Source of the DNA: Candidatus Woesearchaeota archaeon
GTDB taxonomy: Archaea > Nanobdellota > Nanobdellia > Woesearchaeales > SKGA01
Assembly (NCBI GenBank): GCA_007117735.1
Contig: SKGA01000047.1
Coordinates: 1-39,989 of the forward strand
Reading direction: 5' to 3'
DNA length: 39,989 nt
A model generated the notes under the pieces. It was given only the letters and a program-made list of their open reading frames with translations. It did not search any database and had not been told where the DNA came from. Each line of letters opens with the position of its first letter. Position 1 is the first letter of the stretch. Shown in pieces: positions 24,977-33,940 of this stretch. Made by a program: the position numbers and the translations under genes.

Positions 24977-27778
24977 CTAAACAGTACGAACTCCAAATAC
25001 TCCTGGTTTTGCTAACTGCTGTGGTTGGATAAGAGAAACCGTTACGCCATACTCTTTTTCTAAGAAAGGAATAAGAGAAGATAATAACTCTTGTTCTTGT
25101 TCCGGTGAGAAATAAGGATGAATTCCACTTCCAAAGGTTTTTGGTACAAACTTCTTAATTAATTGTCCTTCATCAGGAAACTGCGAGAATAAGATAGACA
25201 TGATTTCTTTTGGAGGAGTTTTTTTCTCAAGAAGTCCTGCTAACACGTCAAACAACTCATATCGTTGAGAAGGAGCTGTAAACACTTCAAGCGAATCCAC
25301 CGACTCATTCTTAGATTGTTTAAATTGTAATAACCGATCAATATCTGCCAATAAGTTCATCACCATTTCTTCCTGGGCTTCGACATCTTTTGAAATAAAT
25401 GATTCACAAGAAGTAGTGAATGCTTGTAAAGATGCAGCCCCATCTAATACTTCTTCTGCGACATGTGGAATAACAGGAGTAAGTAAAAGAGCATAGTCTT
25501 TATAGATTGTTTGAAGAACGTTAAGCGTTTGTTCTTGAGATGTTCGACGAGTATGATAATTAATTTCATGCATAAACTCATACACTAAAGAAACATATCC
25601 TTCTCTGATTTGTAAAGTATCGGCATGAGAGAAAAAGTCTTTTGCACGGGAATAAAACCTGCTTTGTAACCATTTATCAATTGGTTCTAAAAAAGATGGA
25701 GTAGGAAGTTCTTTTGCTAAGAAAAGTAATTCTTTTAATCGATGAAATTTCTTCTCAAGATGATGAATCTCTTCATCACGAAAATCCATCTCTGCATCAA
25801 AACTTGCACCGACTGCTACATATAATCGATATAAATCTGCCCCGTACAATTCTCGAACACGAATAAGAGGAATACCGTTTCCTTTGGATTTGGAAATTTT
25901 ATGACCATCTTTAATAAGCAGACCACCAACAGCAATAGCATCAGGTAAAAACTCAGTCCCTTCAAATAATACAGCATTATGATATATTAAAAAAGATAAA
26001 TGGTTTGACATGTGCGGTGGTGCAGTATAACGGAAATCAAAATTTTTCCAATAATCAACTTCTTCTTTTAGTTTCTCAACACCTTCAAGATCAGGTTTTG
26101 GAGCGTTAAAATAAAAATAATTAAACAACTCATCAGTACAATCTTCAGCTGTTAAATCTCCTCGTTGTATCATTCCTGCAACGATATAAAACAATGAATA
26201 AATAGTTGAGTCTGAAAGAGGTTCGACAATCCACTCAGGATCTTGAGGAAGAGGAGTTCCTAATCCTCTCTTTCGAGCACAAGGTCGTTTTTCAACCCAT
26301 TCTAAATAACCTTGTTGTGTTTTTTTCAAAGAAGAAGGATAATAATGCATTTCTTCAAGTAACGCAAGTGCTTTCTCTCGAGAACCAGTGTAATCTAAAA
26401 ACCATTGGCCATCAAGGTTTGCTACAATGACAGGGTTTCCTGAACGAGTAGTTGCAGGTCTGCTGGTTTCATATAATACCCCGCCAAGATGTTGTTCTTC
26501 TAGCGCTTGAACAACTTGTTGTTTTGCTTTTTTTATTGGAATTCCTGAAAATTGAGCACATGCATCCGTAAGAACTCCTGAATAATGTTCGAGTTTGTAC
26601 AACTCTTTTTTTGCCTCTTCAAGTCGAGGATCTGAGGAAGAAGTAATTCCTTTCTTCTCGCACAAATCTTGCGCAAAACACGTTGTTTTTGCAGAGGTCA
26701 AATCCCTGTTTTTTTCACGTAACATAACCGTAGAAATTGGTTGTATAGATGCAGGTAACCGTCCATCTTTTTTTGCTTCTTCTAAAGCCATATAATCGTG
26801 AGGACTGCCTGCAGGGCTTGAATATACTAATCCCGTTCCTTGAGATTTATCGATAAAGGAAGCTTGTGCTACAAGTATTTCTTTCTGAGTGAATGGCGTA
26901 ATAAATGTTTTTCCAAGAAGTTGTTCACCAGAAAACTGTTCAATTAACTCCACTGAAGAAAACTGATGATTAATTTTTTCAAATGCGGCTGAATTAATAA
27001 TCCATTGTTGATCACCAACTTTTACTCGACAAAGAATGTGTTCTGGATCGACCCATAAGTTTGTTGTCCCAAAAAGAGCGTCAGGTCGTAGTGTTGCAAC
27101 ACAAAAATATTCATCTTGTTCTGTTGATTTGAAAAGGACATAAGTCATTTCTTGAAGAGTAACTTTATCAGTATCTCCATCTTTAATATCGTCTTCCCCA
27201 ACAGCACTCTCATCTAAAGGACTGTATAAAATAGGATAAGACCCTTTGGTGAGTAAACCTTTTTCTTCTAAAAGACGAAATTTCCAAGAAATAAATCGTT
27301 GATATGCTTCATCTCCTGTACTAAATGTTTTAGAAAAATCCATACCAAGACCTACTGAAGCAAAAGTAGTTTCAATTTTTGAGGAAAAATAATCAGCTAT
27401 TGCTTGAGAAGAAGTAAAAGAAGAAACTACTTTATCTACATCTTCAGAAGACTCATATGAAGCTACTGCTTGAGAAACAAGCTCAATAGTTTTTTTATCT
27501 CCTTTGGCAATACCATCTGCTACTGCAAGAACAGGAGTTCCTGAAATGTGAAACGCAAGAGGATACAACACTTGTTTTCCTAAAAGTCGTTGATATCGTA
27601 GAAAAATATCTGCAAAAACAAATGTTCGACCATGCCCTATATGTAACGCACTATTTGCGTAGGGATAAGGGACAGTTCCAAAATACTTCTCTTTTGAAGA
27701 ATCAACTCGAGGAGTGAACGTTTTTTGTTCTTTCCAGCGCTTTTGCCACTTTTTTTCTATTTCGAGTTGATCAATCAT
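24977..27778 (-). CDS. leuS: Leucyl-tRNA synthetase (archaeal type)
   Basis: YPYANSALHIGHGRTFVFADIFLRYQRLLGKQVLYPLAFHISGTPV, GHKISKSKGNGI, CP1-like insertion. Confidence 0.96.
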   Translation of the reverse strand: MIDQLEIEKKWQKRWKEQKTFTPRVDSSKEKYFGTVPYPYANSALHIGHGRTFVFADIFLRYQRLLGKQVLYPLAFHISGTPVLAVADGIAKGDKKTIELVSQAVASYESSEDVDKVVSSFTSSQAIADYFSSKIETTFASVGLGMDFSKTFSTGDEAYQRFISWKFRLLEEKGLLTKGSYPILYSPLDESAVGEDDIKDGDTDKVTLQEMTYVLFKSTEQDEYFCVATLRPDALFGTTNLWVDPEHILCRVKVGDQQWIINSAAFEKINHQFSSVELIEQFSGEQLLGKTFITPFTQKEILVAQASFIDKSQGTGLVYSSPAGSPHDYMALEEAKKDGRLPASIQPISTVMLREKNRDLTSAKTTCFAQDLCEKKGITSSSDPRLEEAKKELYKLEHYSGVLTDACAQFSGIPIKKAKQQVVQALEEQHLGGVLYETSRPATTRSGNPVIVANLDGQWFLDYTGSREKALALLEEMHYYPSSLKKTQQGYLEWVEKRPCARKRGLGTPLPQDPEWIVEPLSDSTIYSLFYIVAGMIQRGDLTAEDCTDELFNYFYFNAPKPDLEGVEKLKEEVDYWKNFDFRYTAPPHMSNHLSFLIYHNAVLFEGTEFLPDAIAVGGLLIKDGHKISKSKGNGIPLIRVRELYGADLYRLYVAVGASFDAEMDFRDEEIHHLEKKFHRLKELLFLAKELPTPSFLEPIDKWLQSRFYSRAKDFFSHADTLQIREGYVSLVYEFMHEINYHTRRTSQEQTLNVLQTIYKDYALLLTPVIPHVAEEVLDGAASLQAFTTSCESFISKDVEAQEEMVMNLLADIDRLLQFKQSKNESVDSLEVFTAPSQRYELFDVLAGLLEKKTPPKEIMSILFSQFPDEGQLIKKFVPKTFGSGIHPYFSPEQEQELLSSLIPFLEKEYGVTVSLIQPQQLAKPGVFGVRTV

Positions 27779-27817
27779 AAACTAAAGAAAACAAAACCAC
27801 TTTTAAATAAGTTACGA

Positions 27818-27927
27818 AAAAATAGTTGACAACAACAGTTTAGGATACTAATTGTTTGTTGTTAACTGATTAATAAATGAAAAATAAGATAAAAAAATAT
27901 ATTATTTTTATCATGTACAATTTACTA
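27818..27927. repeat. Dispersed intergenic repeat, copy B (upstream of leuS, downstream of SRP RNA)
   Basis: Gapless 52/56 match to 19914-19969, then a related AAAAATAA...TTATTTTT hairpin block as in copy A. Confidence 0.8.
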
Positions 27928-27932
27928 AAAAA

Positions 27933-28198
27933 GCGGCACGCACAAAAGTGGACAATAACTGACATCAACAGTATATCCTTAGAGTTCCTTCTCTCTGCAA
28001 CCCTTTAAACACCACCAGTCTTACTTATGGCTGCTTCCGTCAGGACCTGACCAGATTCATAAAACCAACGATCAAAAAGGACAAAGGATCAACAGTTCCC
28101 TAAAGCTGCTAAACACCAATCTTGCCGCCTTTTGTGCTTCGACTCAACCAACGACCCGTTTGTTGTGACAGGTGAGGGTCAACCACCCAGTCTAGCCA
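27933..28198 (-). ncRNA. Signal recognition particle 7S RNA (ends approximate)
   Basis: Minus strand contains CTGGTCAGGTCCTGACGGAAGCAGCCATAA (helix 8, GGAAGCAGCC); 5' GGCTAGACTGGGTGG...; TATA TTTATAAA ~25 nt upstream; T6 tract after the 3' end. Confidence 0.92.
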
Positions 28199-28220
28199 TG
28201 AAAAGAAAGAGAGAGCGTAT

Positions 28221-29090
28221 TTATAAAAGTAATGTAAATGCAAACCCTAGTAAACAAGACACAGTAAGAAAAGGCATTGCAGGATAAAACTTTTTTTGAG
28301 AACCTAAAAGATACAAAGCCACTAATCCAAGTGTTGCAAACACGCTTACAATAATTGCCAAGAAAAATGCTTGAGAGAAAGAAGTTAATAAAACGTAATG
28401 GTTAAACGCCACTCCTGAGAATAACAAGGTAAACAAAACATCTCCACCTCCTAAAATTGCTTTTTTCTTTCCTGATTTTGAAGAAACCAGTGGTTGTGGT
28501 TTTCCTATGACTAAACCAGGAAAAATATTTTGTTTCATAGATTCTTTTGCCAAAAGCACCATATGTTTACTTTTCCACACCGCATACATATCATAAACTG
28601 AAATGACAAGTAAAAGAATAACTACAACAGGCAAGGTGAATAAAGGAACAAGAAGTAAAGCTAAACCAGGATAAATTAATAGTTCTACAACATTATGTAG
28701 TTGCCAGTATTTGAATTTGGCAAGAACTAAAAGAGACGCTAAAAGAAAAGCAACAAGTGAGGGTAAAAAAACTCCCAAAGTAATGGTGCTGGCCATAATG
28801 ATAGCCAAAGCATACCAATATTTCCAAACAAATCGAAGTTTTTTAGTTCTCATAAGACCTAATAACAAGAGAGTACCTAAACCAACCCCTAATAAAATGA
28901 ACCATAACGGATCGTACGTTTGTTGAAACTCCGGTCGTTCTCCAATTGCAGTCTGAGGATAGGCAATAGTTGGCTCATCATCGACAAAGGTAAAAGAAAT
29001 TTCTGAAGCTAAAAGAGCAAGTCCAAAAAGGTGGATAAACAAAAAAAGTGTAATAATAACAAATATCGATTTATTTTTTTCTTTTTTCAT
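28221..29090 (-). CDS. Presenilin-like intramembrane aspartyl protease (A22 family)
   Basis: Multi-TM; YDMYAVWKSKHM (YD), LGGGDVLFTLLFSG (GxGD), YPAMPFL (PAL-like). Confidence 0.85.
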   Translation of the reverse strand: MKKEKNKSIFVIITLFLFIHLFGLALLASEISFTFVDDEPTIAYPQTAIGERPEFQQTYDPLWFILLGVGLGTLLLLGLMRTKKLRFVWKYWYALAIIMASTITLGVFLPSLVAFLLASLLVLAKFKYWQLHNVVELLIYPGLALLLVPLFTLPVVVILLLVISVYDMYAVWKSKHMVLLAKESMKQNIFPGLVIGKPQPLVSSKSGKKKAILGGGDVLFTLLFSGVAFNHYVLLTSFSQAFFLAIIVSVFATLGLVALYLLGSQKKFYPAMPFLTVSCLLGFAFTLLL

Positions 29091-29337
29091 ATTCTTCCTT
29101 AGATAAAATTTGTACTCGACCTTCTCTATTAAAAGGATCGTTATCAAGCGCAAGTTCTTCTTCTACAGGAGCGTACGTTGTACTAATCATGCTTGCAATA
29201 ATAAACAAGAATGAGAGAAAACCAATAGCATACGCCCAACTTACAGTATACTGCAGAAGAAAAAAGAAACTAAACAATAAACCAAACATGCCTAGTAACA
29301 AGAAGGAACCTGATAAAGGCGCAATTTTTTCCCTCAT
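29071..29337 (-). CDS. Small two-TM membrane protein
   Basis: Overlaps gap upstream by 4 nt and the presenilin gene downstream; two hydrophobic helices. Confidence 0.6.
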   Translation of the reverse strand: MREKIAPLSGSFLLLGMFGLLFSFFFLLQYTVSWAYAIGFLSFLFIIASMISTTYAPVEEELALDNDPFNREGRVQILSKEEYEKRKK

Positions 29338-30329
29338 CTCATCAATAACCTCGCTAGTTGAACAACTCGATTAGAATAGCCCCACTCATTATCATACCAC
29401 GAGCAAAGCTTAACCATATTCCCTTGAACAAAAGTTAATTTACTATCAAAAATAGAACTATGCGGATTACCAATAATATCTGTGCTTACCAAAGGATCTT
29501 CTCGATATTCAAGAATTCCTTTCAAATGATGTTCACTCACATTCTTTAATAATGAAGTAACTTCTTCAAGAGTAACATCGCGATTTAATTCAACAACAAA
29601 ATCTGTCAACGAACCATCCGGAACAGGAACGCGTACTGCAATACCATCTAGTTTACCTGCAAGATGAGGAAGGACAAGACCCACTGCTTTTGCTGCACCT
29701 GTTGAAGTTGGAACGATATTTGTTGCAGCACTTCTTGCTCTTCGAAGATCAGAATGAGGAGCATCCAATAATCTTTGATCACCAGTGTATGCGTGAACCG
29801 TCGTCATATATCCTCTTCGAATTCCAAAATTATCATCAAGAACTTTTGCAAGAGGTGCCAAACAATTAGTTGTGCAACTAGCATTACTTACTAAATGATG
29901 AGTTGCAGAGTCATATTCATGTTCATTAACGCCAAGAACGATTGTCTTAATCCCATCACCTTTTCCAGGTGCACTAAGAAGAACTTTTTTTGCGCCCGCG
30001 CGTAAATGTTTTTTCATACCTTCTTCATTCGTGAAAAAGCCAGTTGATTCAATAACAACATCGATTCCTAAATCTTTCCAAGGTAACGTTTCAGGATCTC
30101 GTTGAGCAAAAACAAGAAGTTCTTTACCATCTATCATAATTCCTCGTTCAGTAACATGTACATTTCCTTGAAATATTCCATGCGAACTATCATGCTTAAA
30201 TAAATGTGCCAATGTTTCTTTATCAGTTAAATCATTACATGCAACAAATTCCAAATCATCATGTTGTAAACCTGCTCGAAGAACCATTCTTCCTATTCTA
30301 CCAAAACCATTAATCGCTATACGAACCAT
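29334..30329 (-). CDS. gap: Glyceraldehyde-3-phosphate dehydrogenase, type I (bacterial-like)
   Basis: MVRIAINGFGRIGRMVLRAGL, VSNASCTTNCLAPLAKVLDD, HAYTGDQRLLDAPHSDLRRARSAATNIVPTSTGAAKAVGLVLP, WYDNEWGYSNRVVQL. Confidence 0.97.
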   Translation of the reverse strand: MVRIAINGFGRIGRMVLRAGLQHDDLEFVACNDLTDKETLAHLFKHDSSHGIFQGNVHVTERGIMIDGKELLVFAQRDPETLPWKDLGIDVVIESTGFFTNEEGMKKHLRAGAKKVLLSAPGKGDGIKTIVLGVNEHEYDSATHHLVSNASCTTNCLAPLAKVLDDNFGIRRGYMTTVHAYTGDQRLLDAPHSDLRRARSAATNIVPTSTGAAKAVGLVLPHLAGKLDGIAVRVPVPDGSLTDFVVELNRDVTLEEVTSLLKNVSEHHLKGILEYREDPLVSTDIIGNPHSSIFDSKLTFVQGNMVKLCSWYDNEWGYSNRVVQLARLLMR

Positions 30330-30350
30330 TTTAATACCTTGAAATTATAA

Positions 30351-30376
30351 GGGAAAAATATCTCACCTCTTTTCCC
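30351..30376 (-). promoter_or_regulatory. Inverted repeat in the gap leader/promoter (GGGAAAA-N12-TTTTCCC)
   Basis: Arms at 30351-30357 and 30370-30376; GAGGTGAG in the minus-strand loop; TATA TTTATAAAG at ~30400 upstream. Confidence 0.5.
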
Positions 30377-30447
30377 AAATAACAATACATACAAAAATAA
30401 GCTTTATAAACTTTTATCACTATTTTTTAAGGACAAAATATAATAAA

Positions 30448-31449
30448 CTATACTACACGATTAGTCTTAATATTTTTTTGAAAGCGAGAAATATTATCTA
30501 TAGAAGTTTGGAGAATTCTTTCAATAGCTTCATCCGTATAAAAACCGAGATGAGGAGTAACAATGACATTTGGATGTCGTAATAACGAAACATTTTGTAC
30601 AAAAGAATCTAATCGTTGTACATCTCCTGAAAATGAAGTAAACTGTTTAGAAACATTCCACAAATCATGTTCGTGATCAAGAACATCAAGCGCGGCGCCT
30701 CGAACAGCACCATTATCAAGAGCATGTAACAGCTCAACAGGATCTATTAAAGAACCTCGAGAAGTATTAATAATTTGGACATCCTTTTTCATTAGAGAAA
30801 ATTCCTTCTTTCCAATAATACCTTTTGTTTCTGGAAGCAAAGGTAAATGAAGAGAAATAAAATCTGACCGCTTACAAAGAGTAGACAATCGAACATATCT
30901 AAAGCCCAACTTTTTTGCTAAAGTATCTGAGGGAAAAGCATCATAAGCAAGAACCTTCATTCCAAAAGCCTTCACAAAGCGAATAACATTCTGTCCAATA
31001 TTTCCTGTTCCAATAACACCAATAGTTTTTCCATACAAATCAAAACCTTCTAAACCTCTAAAATCAAAATTAAACTTTCTAGTGCGTAGAGAACCAGGAA
31101 TAAGACGTCTATTAAGAGCAAAAAGCAACGCTAAAGTATGTTCAGCTACAGTTCGCTGACCGTATAGAGGAACATTATAAACTCGAATACCTCGTTTTTT
31201 CACTTCCTCTAAATCAATATGATCATAACCAGTCGATAAAGTAATAATAAGTTTCAACGAAGGTAATTGATCAAGAACATCTTTAGTAATTTTTGACATA
31301 ACAAACAAACCAATTGCTTGTGCTGATGAATATTTTTTTGCTACTCGAGGAGTGGCCACTTCTTTTTCAAAAGATAATCTATGTCCTTTTAAATGCTTAC
31401 GAACAAATGTTTCTTCGTGATTATCTAAATTAAAAAAAGTAATATTCAT
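30448..31449 (-). CDS. D-2-hydroxyacid dehydrogenase (D-lactate dehydrogenase-like)
   Basis: STGYDHIDLEEVKKRGIRVYNVPLYGQRTVAEHTLALLFALNRRL, GKTIGVIGTGNIGQNVIR, INTSRGSLIDPVELLHALDNGAVRGAALDVLDHE, VTPHLGFYTDEA. Confidence 0.93.
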   Translation of the reverse strand: MNITFFNLDNHEETFVRKHLKGHRLSFEKEVATPRVAKKYSSAQAIGLFVMSKITKDVLDQLPSLKLIITLSTGYDHIDLEEVKKRGIRVYNVPLYGQRTVAEHTLALLFALNRRLIPGSLRTRKFNFDFRGLEGFDLYGKTIGVIGTGNIGQNVIRFVKAFGMKVLAYDAFPSDTLAKKLGFRYVRLSTLCKRSDFISLHLPLLPETKGIIGKKEFSLMKKDVQIINTSRGSLIDPVELLHALDNGAVRGAALDVLDHEHDLWNVSKQFTSFSGDVQRLDSFVQNVSLLRHPNVIVTPHLGFYTDEAIERILQTSIDNISRFQKNIKTNRVV

Positions 31450-31499
31450 ACCTTACAACACATAAAAGATGTTTATAAACTTTTCCCACCATAAAAAAA

Positions 31500-31565
31500 T
31501 AGTCTCAGCGCTATTTCCTTCATCATGGCAAACTGCTCAGTCGGGAATAACTTCATCATAGACAA
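31500..31565 (-). ncRNA. C/D box sRNA (2'-O-methylation guide)
   Basis: Minus: GTCT-ATGATGA-AGTTATTCCCGA-CTGA-GCAGTTTGCC-ATGATGA-AGGAAATAGCG-CTGA-GAC; consensus C, D', C', D boxes, guides of 12 and 11 nt, terminal stem, T-tract after, TATA TTTATATATA at 31587-31596 upstream. Confidence 0.93.
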
Positions 31566-31586
31566 TACAAAGAAGTAAGAAGTTAT

Positions 31587-32273
31587 TTATATATATTCTA
31601 GAATCTGGACAAAACGATAAACCCGTTCTAATTGTTTTGAAGAAAGAGCGTGTAACGATAAATCTTGCAAATCATCAAGAAAATAAGCCAAAAACAACTT
31701 CATTTCTTTTTTCGTATACAACTCCGATCGCAAAAAATAATTTTTTACCTTTTGTTTTGTTGGAAATAATAAACCATCAAAAAGAGAAGGAGAAGGAGCT
31801 AAAGGAAATACTACAACAATTCTACTTTGTACCGAAGGAGGAATATGAAAAAGAGAAGGAGCTACTTGCTTATCAAGAGTAAAAGAAAAATAATGAGAAA
31901 AAAGAGGAGAAGCAACCAACGTATTTGCAAAAGATTCCCCCATCAAAAAGACTCCTTGCTTAAATGAACAAGAAGATAGCTGTTTGAAAAAAGGCTCAAC
32001 AATATGATAAGGTAAATTTCCGATAATATACTCGAAAGATAATTCCTCCAGACAATCAAGTATCGAAGATTGAATATACTGCGTACAAGGAGGTGAAGGA
32101 AAAGAGGCATCTATCTCTACACAAGTAAGAGTAAACTCTTGCAAATACTCAGTAAGATAACCAGGGCCAGAACCTACCTCTACCACCGCATCACCAGATT
32201 TAGCTTCTAAAAGAGAAGCAATATACTGTAATGTTGGTTGATGAAGAAGAAAATGTTGACCTAATTGAGACAT
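31587..32273 (-). CDS. ksgA: rRNA adenine dimethyltransferase KsgA/Dim1
   Basis: LGQHFLLHQPTLQYIA, VVEVGSGPGYLTEYL, IIGNLPYHIVEPFFKQL. Confidence 0.9.
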   Translation of the reverse strand: MSQLGQHFLLHQPTLQYIASLLEAKSGDAVVEVGSGPGYLTEYLQEFTLTCVEIDASFPSPPCTQYIQSSILDCLEELSFEYIIGNLPYHIVEPFFKQLSSCSFKQGVFLMGESFANTLVASPLFSHYFSFTLDKQVAPSLFHIPPSVQSRIVVVFPLAPSPSLFDGLLFPTKQKVKNYFLRSELYTKKEMKLFLAYFLDDLQDLSLHALSSKQLERVYRFVQILEYI

Positions 32274-32346
32274 GAAAAGAATAAACAAAGGAAGATATAT
32301 TAAACTTACGTAAATTTATAAAGAGAAAACTATTTTTACTAGATAA

Positions 32347-33474
32347 ATGAAAGGCTTTCTTATTGGACAATATACAGACATTCTCGCTCAAGAATATACA
32401 GAGATTACTACAAAAAAAGGTCAGGAAAAAGACTCTTGGCTTGAATTTGATACAACCTATGATCAAATAGCTAAGCTAACATACCGTTCTCAATCTGCAG
32501 AATTTCTAGGAATACTTCTCCAAGAAGCAAACAATATAGATGAATTAACAGCAGCTATTGACTTAACTGTTTTTGATAAAGTAAAGACTTTTCGAGTAAA
32601 TGCATACAAATTTGATCCGGAGAAAAAACATCCTGATACAATACAAACCACTGTAGACATCGCTCAACAAATTGGTGAACGAATAAGTCATGAAGCAAAA
32701 AAACAAAAACTCGACTGGTCTGTAAAAATGGAAGGTGCAGATATTGAGTTTTGTGTAGTATTGCGTTCAAACAAAGTACTATTAGGTGTTGATCTTGTTG
32801 GTTTTGAACTCACAAAAAGGCCGTATAAAATTTTTGCACATCCTTCGTCAGTAAATGGAATGGTAGGATATCTTGCTGCACGATTAACAGGTGTAAAAAA
32901 AGATTCAACTATTCTCGATCCCTTCTGCGATTGTGCTACCATCCCTATCGAGCTCGCATTATGGCAAAATAACTCTTCTCCATTCTTATTTGAAAGAAAG
33001 TTTATTGGATTACAAAATCCTCATAGTAAAAAAGCATTTGAAAAGGCTGAAAAAGCAATCAAAGAACAACCTATTAAAGAAAAAGATATTTTTGCATTTG
33101 AACCCCAGTTACGAGTAATGCTTCAGGCAAAGAAAAATATTAAGTTAGCAAATGTTTCTGTTCAATGTTCTAAAGTGAATGTAGATTGGTTAGATACGAA
33201 ATTTGAAGAAGATGATGTCGATTATATCGTTTCTAAACCTCCTCAAATAAGTAAACGAAACACTGCAAAAAAACAAATAGAAAAAACGTATGATGAATTT
33301 TTCTATCAAGCAAGGTTTGTACTAAAAAAACAAGGAAGAATCGGGTTAATTATGCATCAAGTAGACCACATCTTACCATTTGCTCAAAAACATCAATTTC
33401 AAAAAGAACAAGTTTTATCAATATATGGAGGAAAACAAGAATTTAAATTGTTAATATTGAAGAAAAATGACTGA
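32347..33474 (+). CDS. THUMP/Trm11-TrmG10-like RNA methyltransferase with divergent catalytic motif
   Basis: KRPYKIFAHPSSVNGMVGYLAARLTG...ILDPFCDCATIPIELAL; motif IV position reads VSKPPQISKRN. Confidence 0.7.
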   Translation: MKGFLIGQYTDILAQEYTEITTKKGQEKDSWLEFDTTYDQIAKLTYRSQSAEFLGILLQEANNIDELTAAIDLTVFDKVKTFRVNAYKFDPEKKHPDTIQTTVDIAQQIGERISHEAKKQKLDWSVKMEGADIEFCVVLRSNKVLLGVDLVGFELTKRPYKIFAHPSSVNGMVGYLAARLTGVKKDSTILDPFCDCATIPIELALWQNNSSPFLFERKFIGLQNPHSKKAFEKAEKAIKEQPIKEKDIFAFEPQLRVMLQAKKNIKLANVSVQCSKVNVDWLDTKFEEDDVDYIVSKPPQISKRNTAKKQIEKTYDEFFYQARFVLKKQGRIGLIMHQVDHILPFAQKHQFQKEQVLSIYGGKQEFKLLILKKND

Positions 33475-33940
33475 TTGCGATATGTGTGGGAAAAAGGAAA
33501 GTGCTCAATTTGATGTAAAGATTGAAGGCACCATCATGAAAGTTTGTTCAACTTGTAAAGAATTTGGAACACCTATTCAAAAACCTACAAGTATGTTCAG
33601 AACAAAAAAAAGAGTGTTTCAAAATCCTGATGAAGAAAAAGAAATTGTTCAAGAATATTCCTCACTCATTAAAAGAGCTCGAGAAAAACAAAAATTAAGT
33701 ATTGCTCAATTAGCTAGTGCAGTTCAAGAAAAGGAATCAGTAATTAGTAGTTTTGAATCAGGCAGCAGATCCCCAACATTAAAGACTGCGAAAAAATTAG
33801 AACGTAAATTAGGCATCAAACTTATTCAAAAAATCACTTCTGAAGGTGTTGAAATTGAAAAGAAAGAATTTAAACCTCTTACCATGGAAGAGAAAATTCT
33901 TGCAGCGCTTAAGAAAAAGCAGGAAGGTAACGATAAATAA
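33467..33940 (+). CDS. Archaeal multiprotein bridging factor 1 (Zn ribbon + HTH)
   Basis: CDMCGKKE...KVCSTCKEFG, then IKRAREKQKLSIAQLASAVQEKESVISSFESGSRSPTLKTAKKLERKLGIKL. Confidence 0.92.
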   Translation: MTDCDMCGKKESAQFDVKIEGTIMKVCSTCKEFGTPIQKPTSMFRTKKRVFQNPDEEKEIVQEYSSLIKRAREKQKLSIAQLASAVQEKESVISSFESGSRSPTLKTAKKLERKLGIKLIQKITSEGVEIEKKEFKPLTMEEKILAALKKKQEGNDK

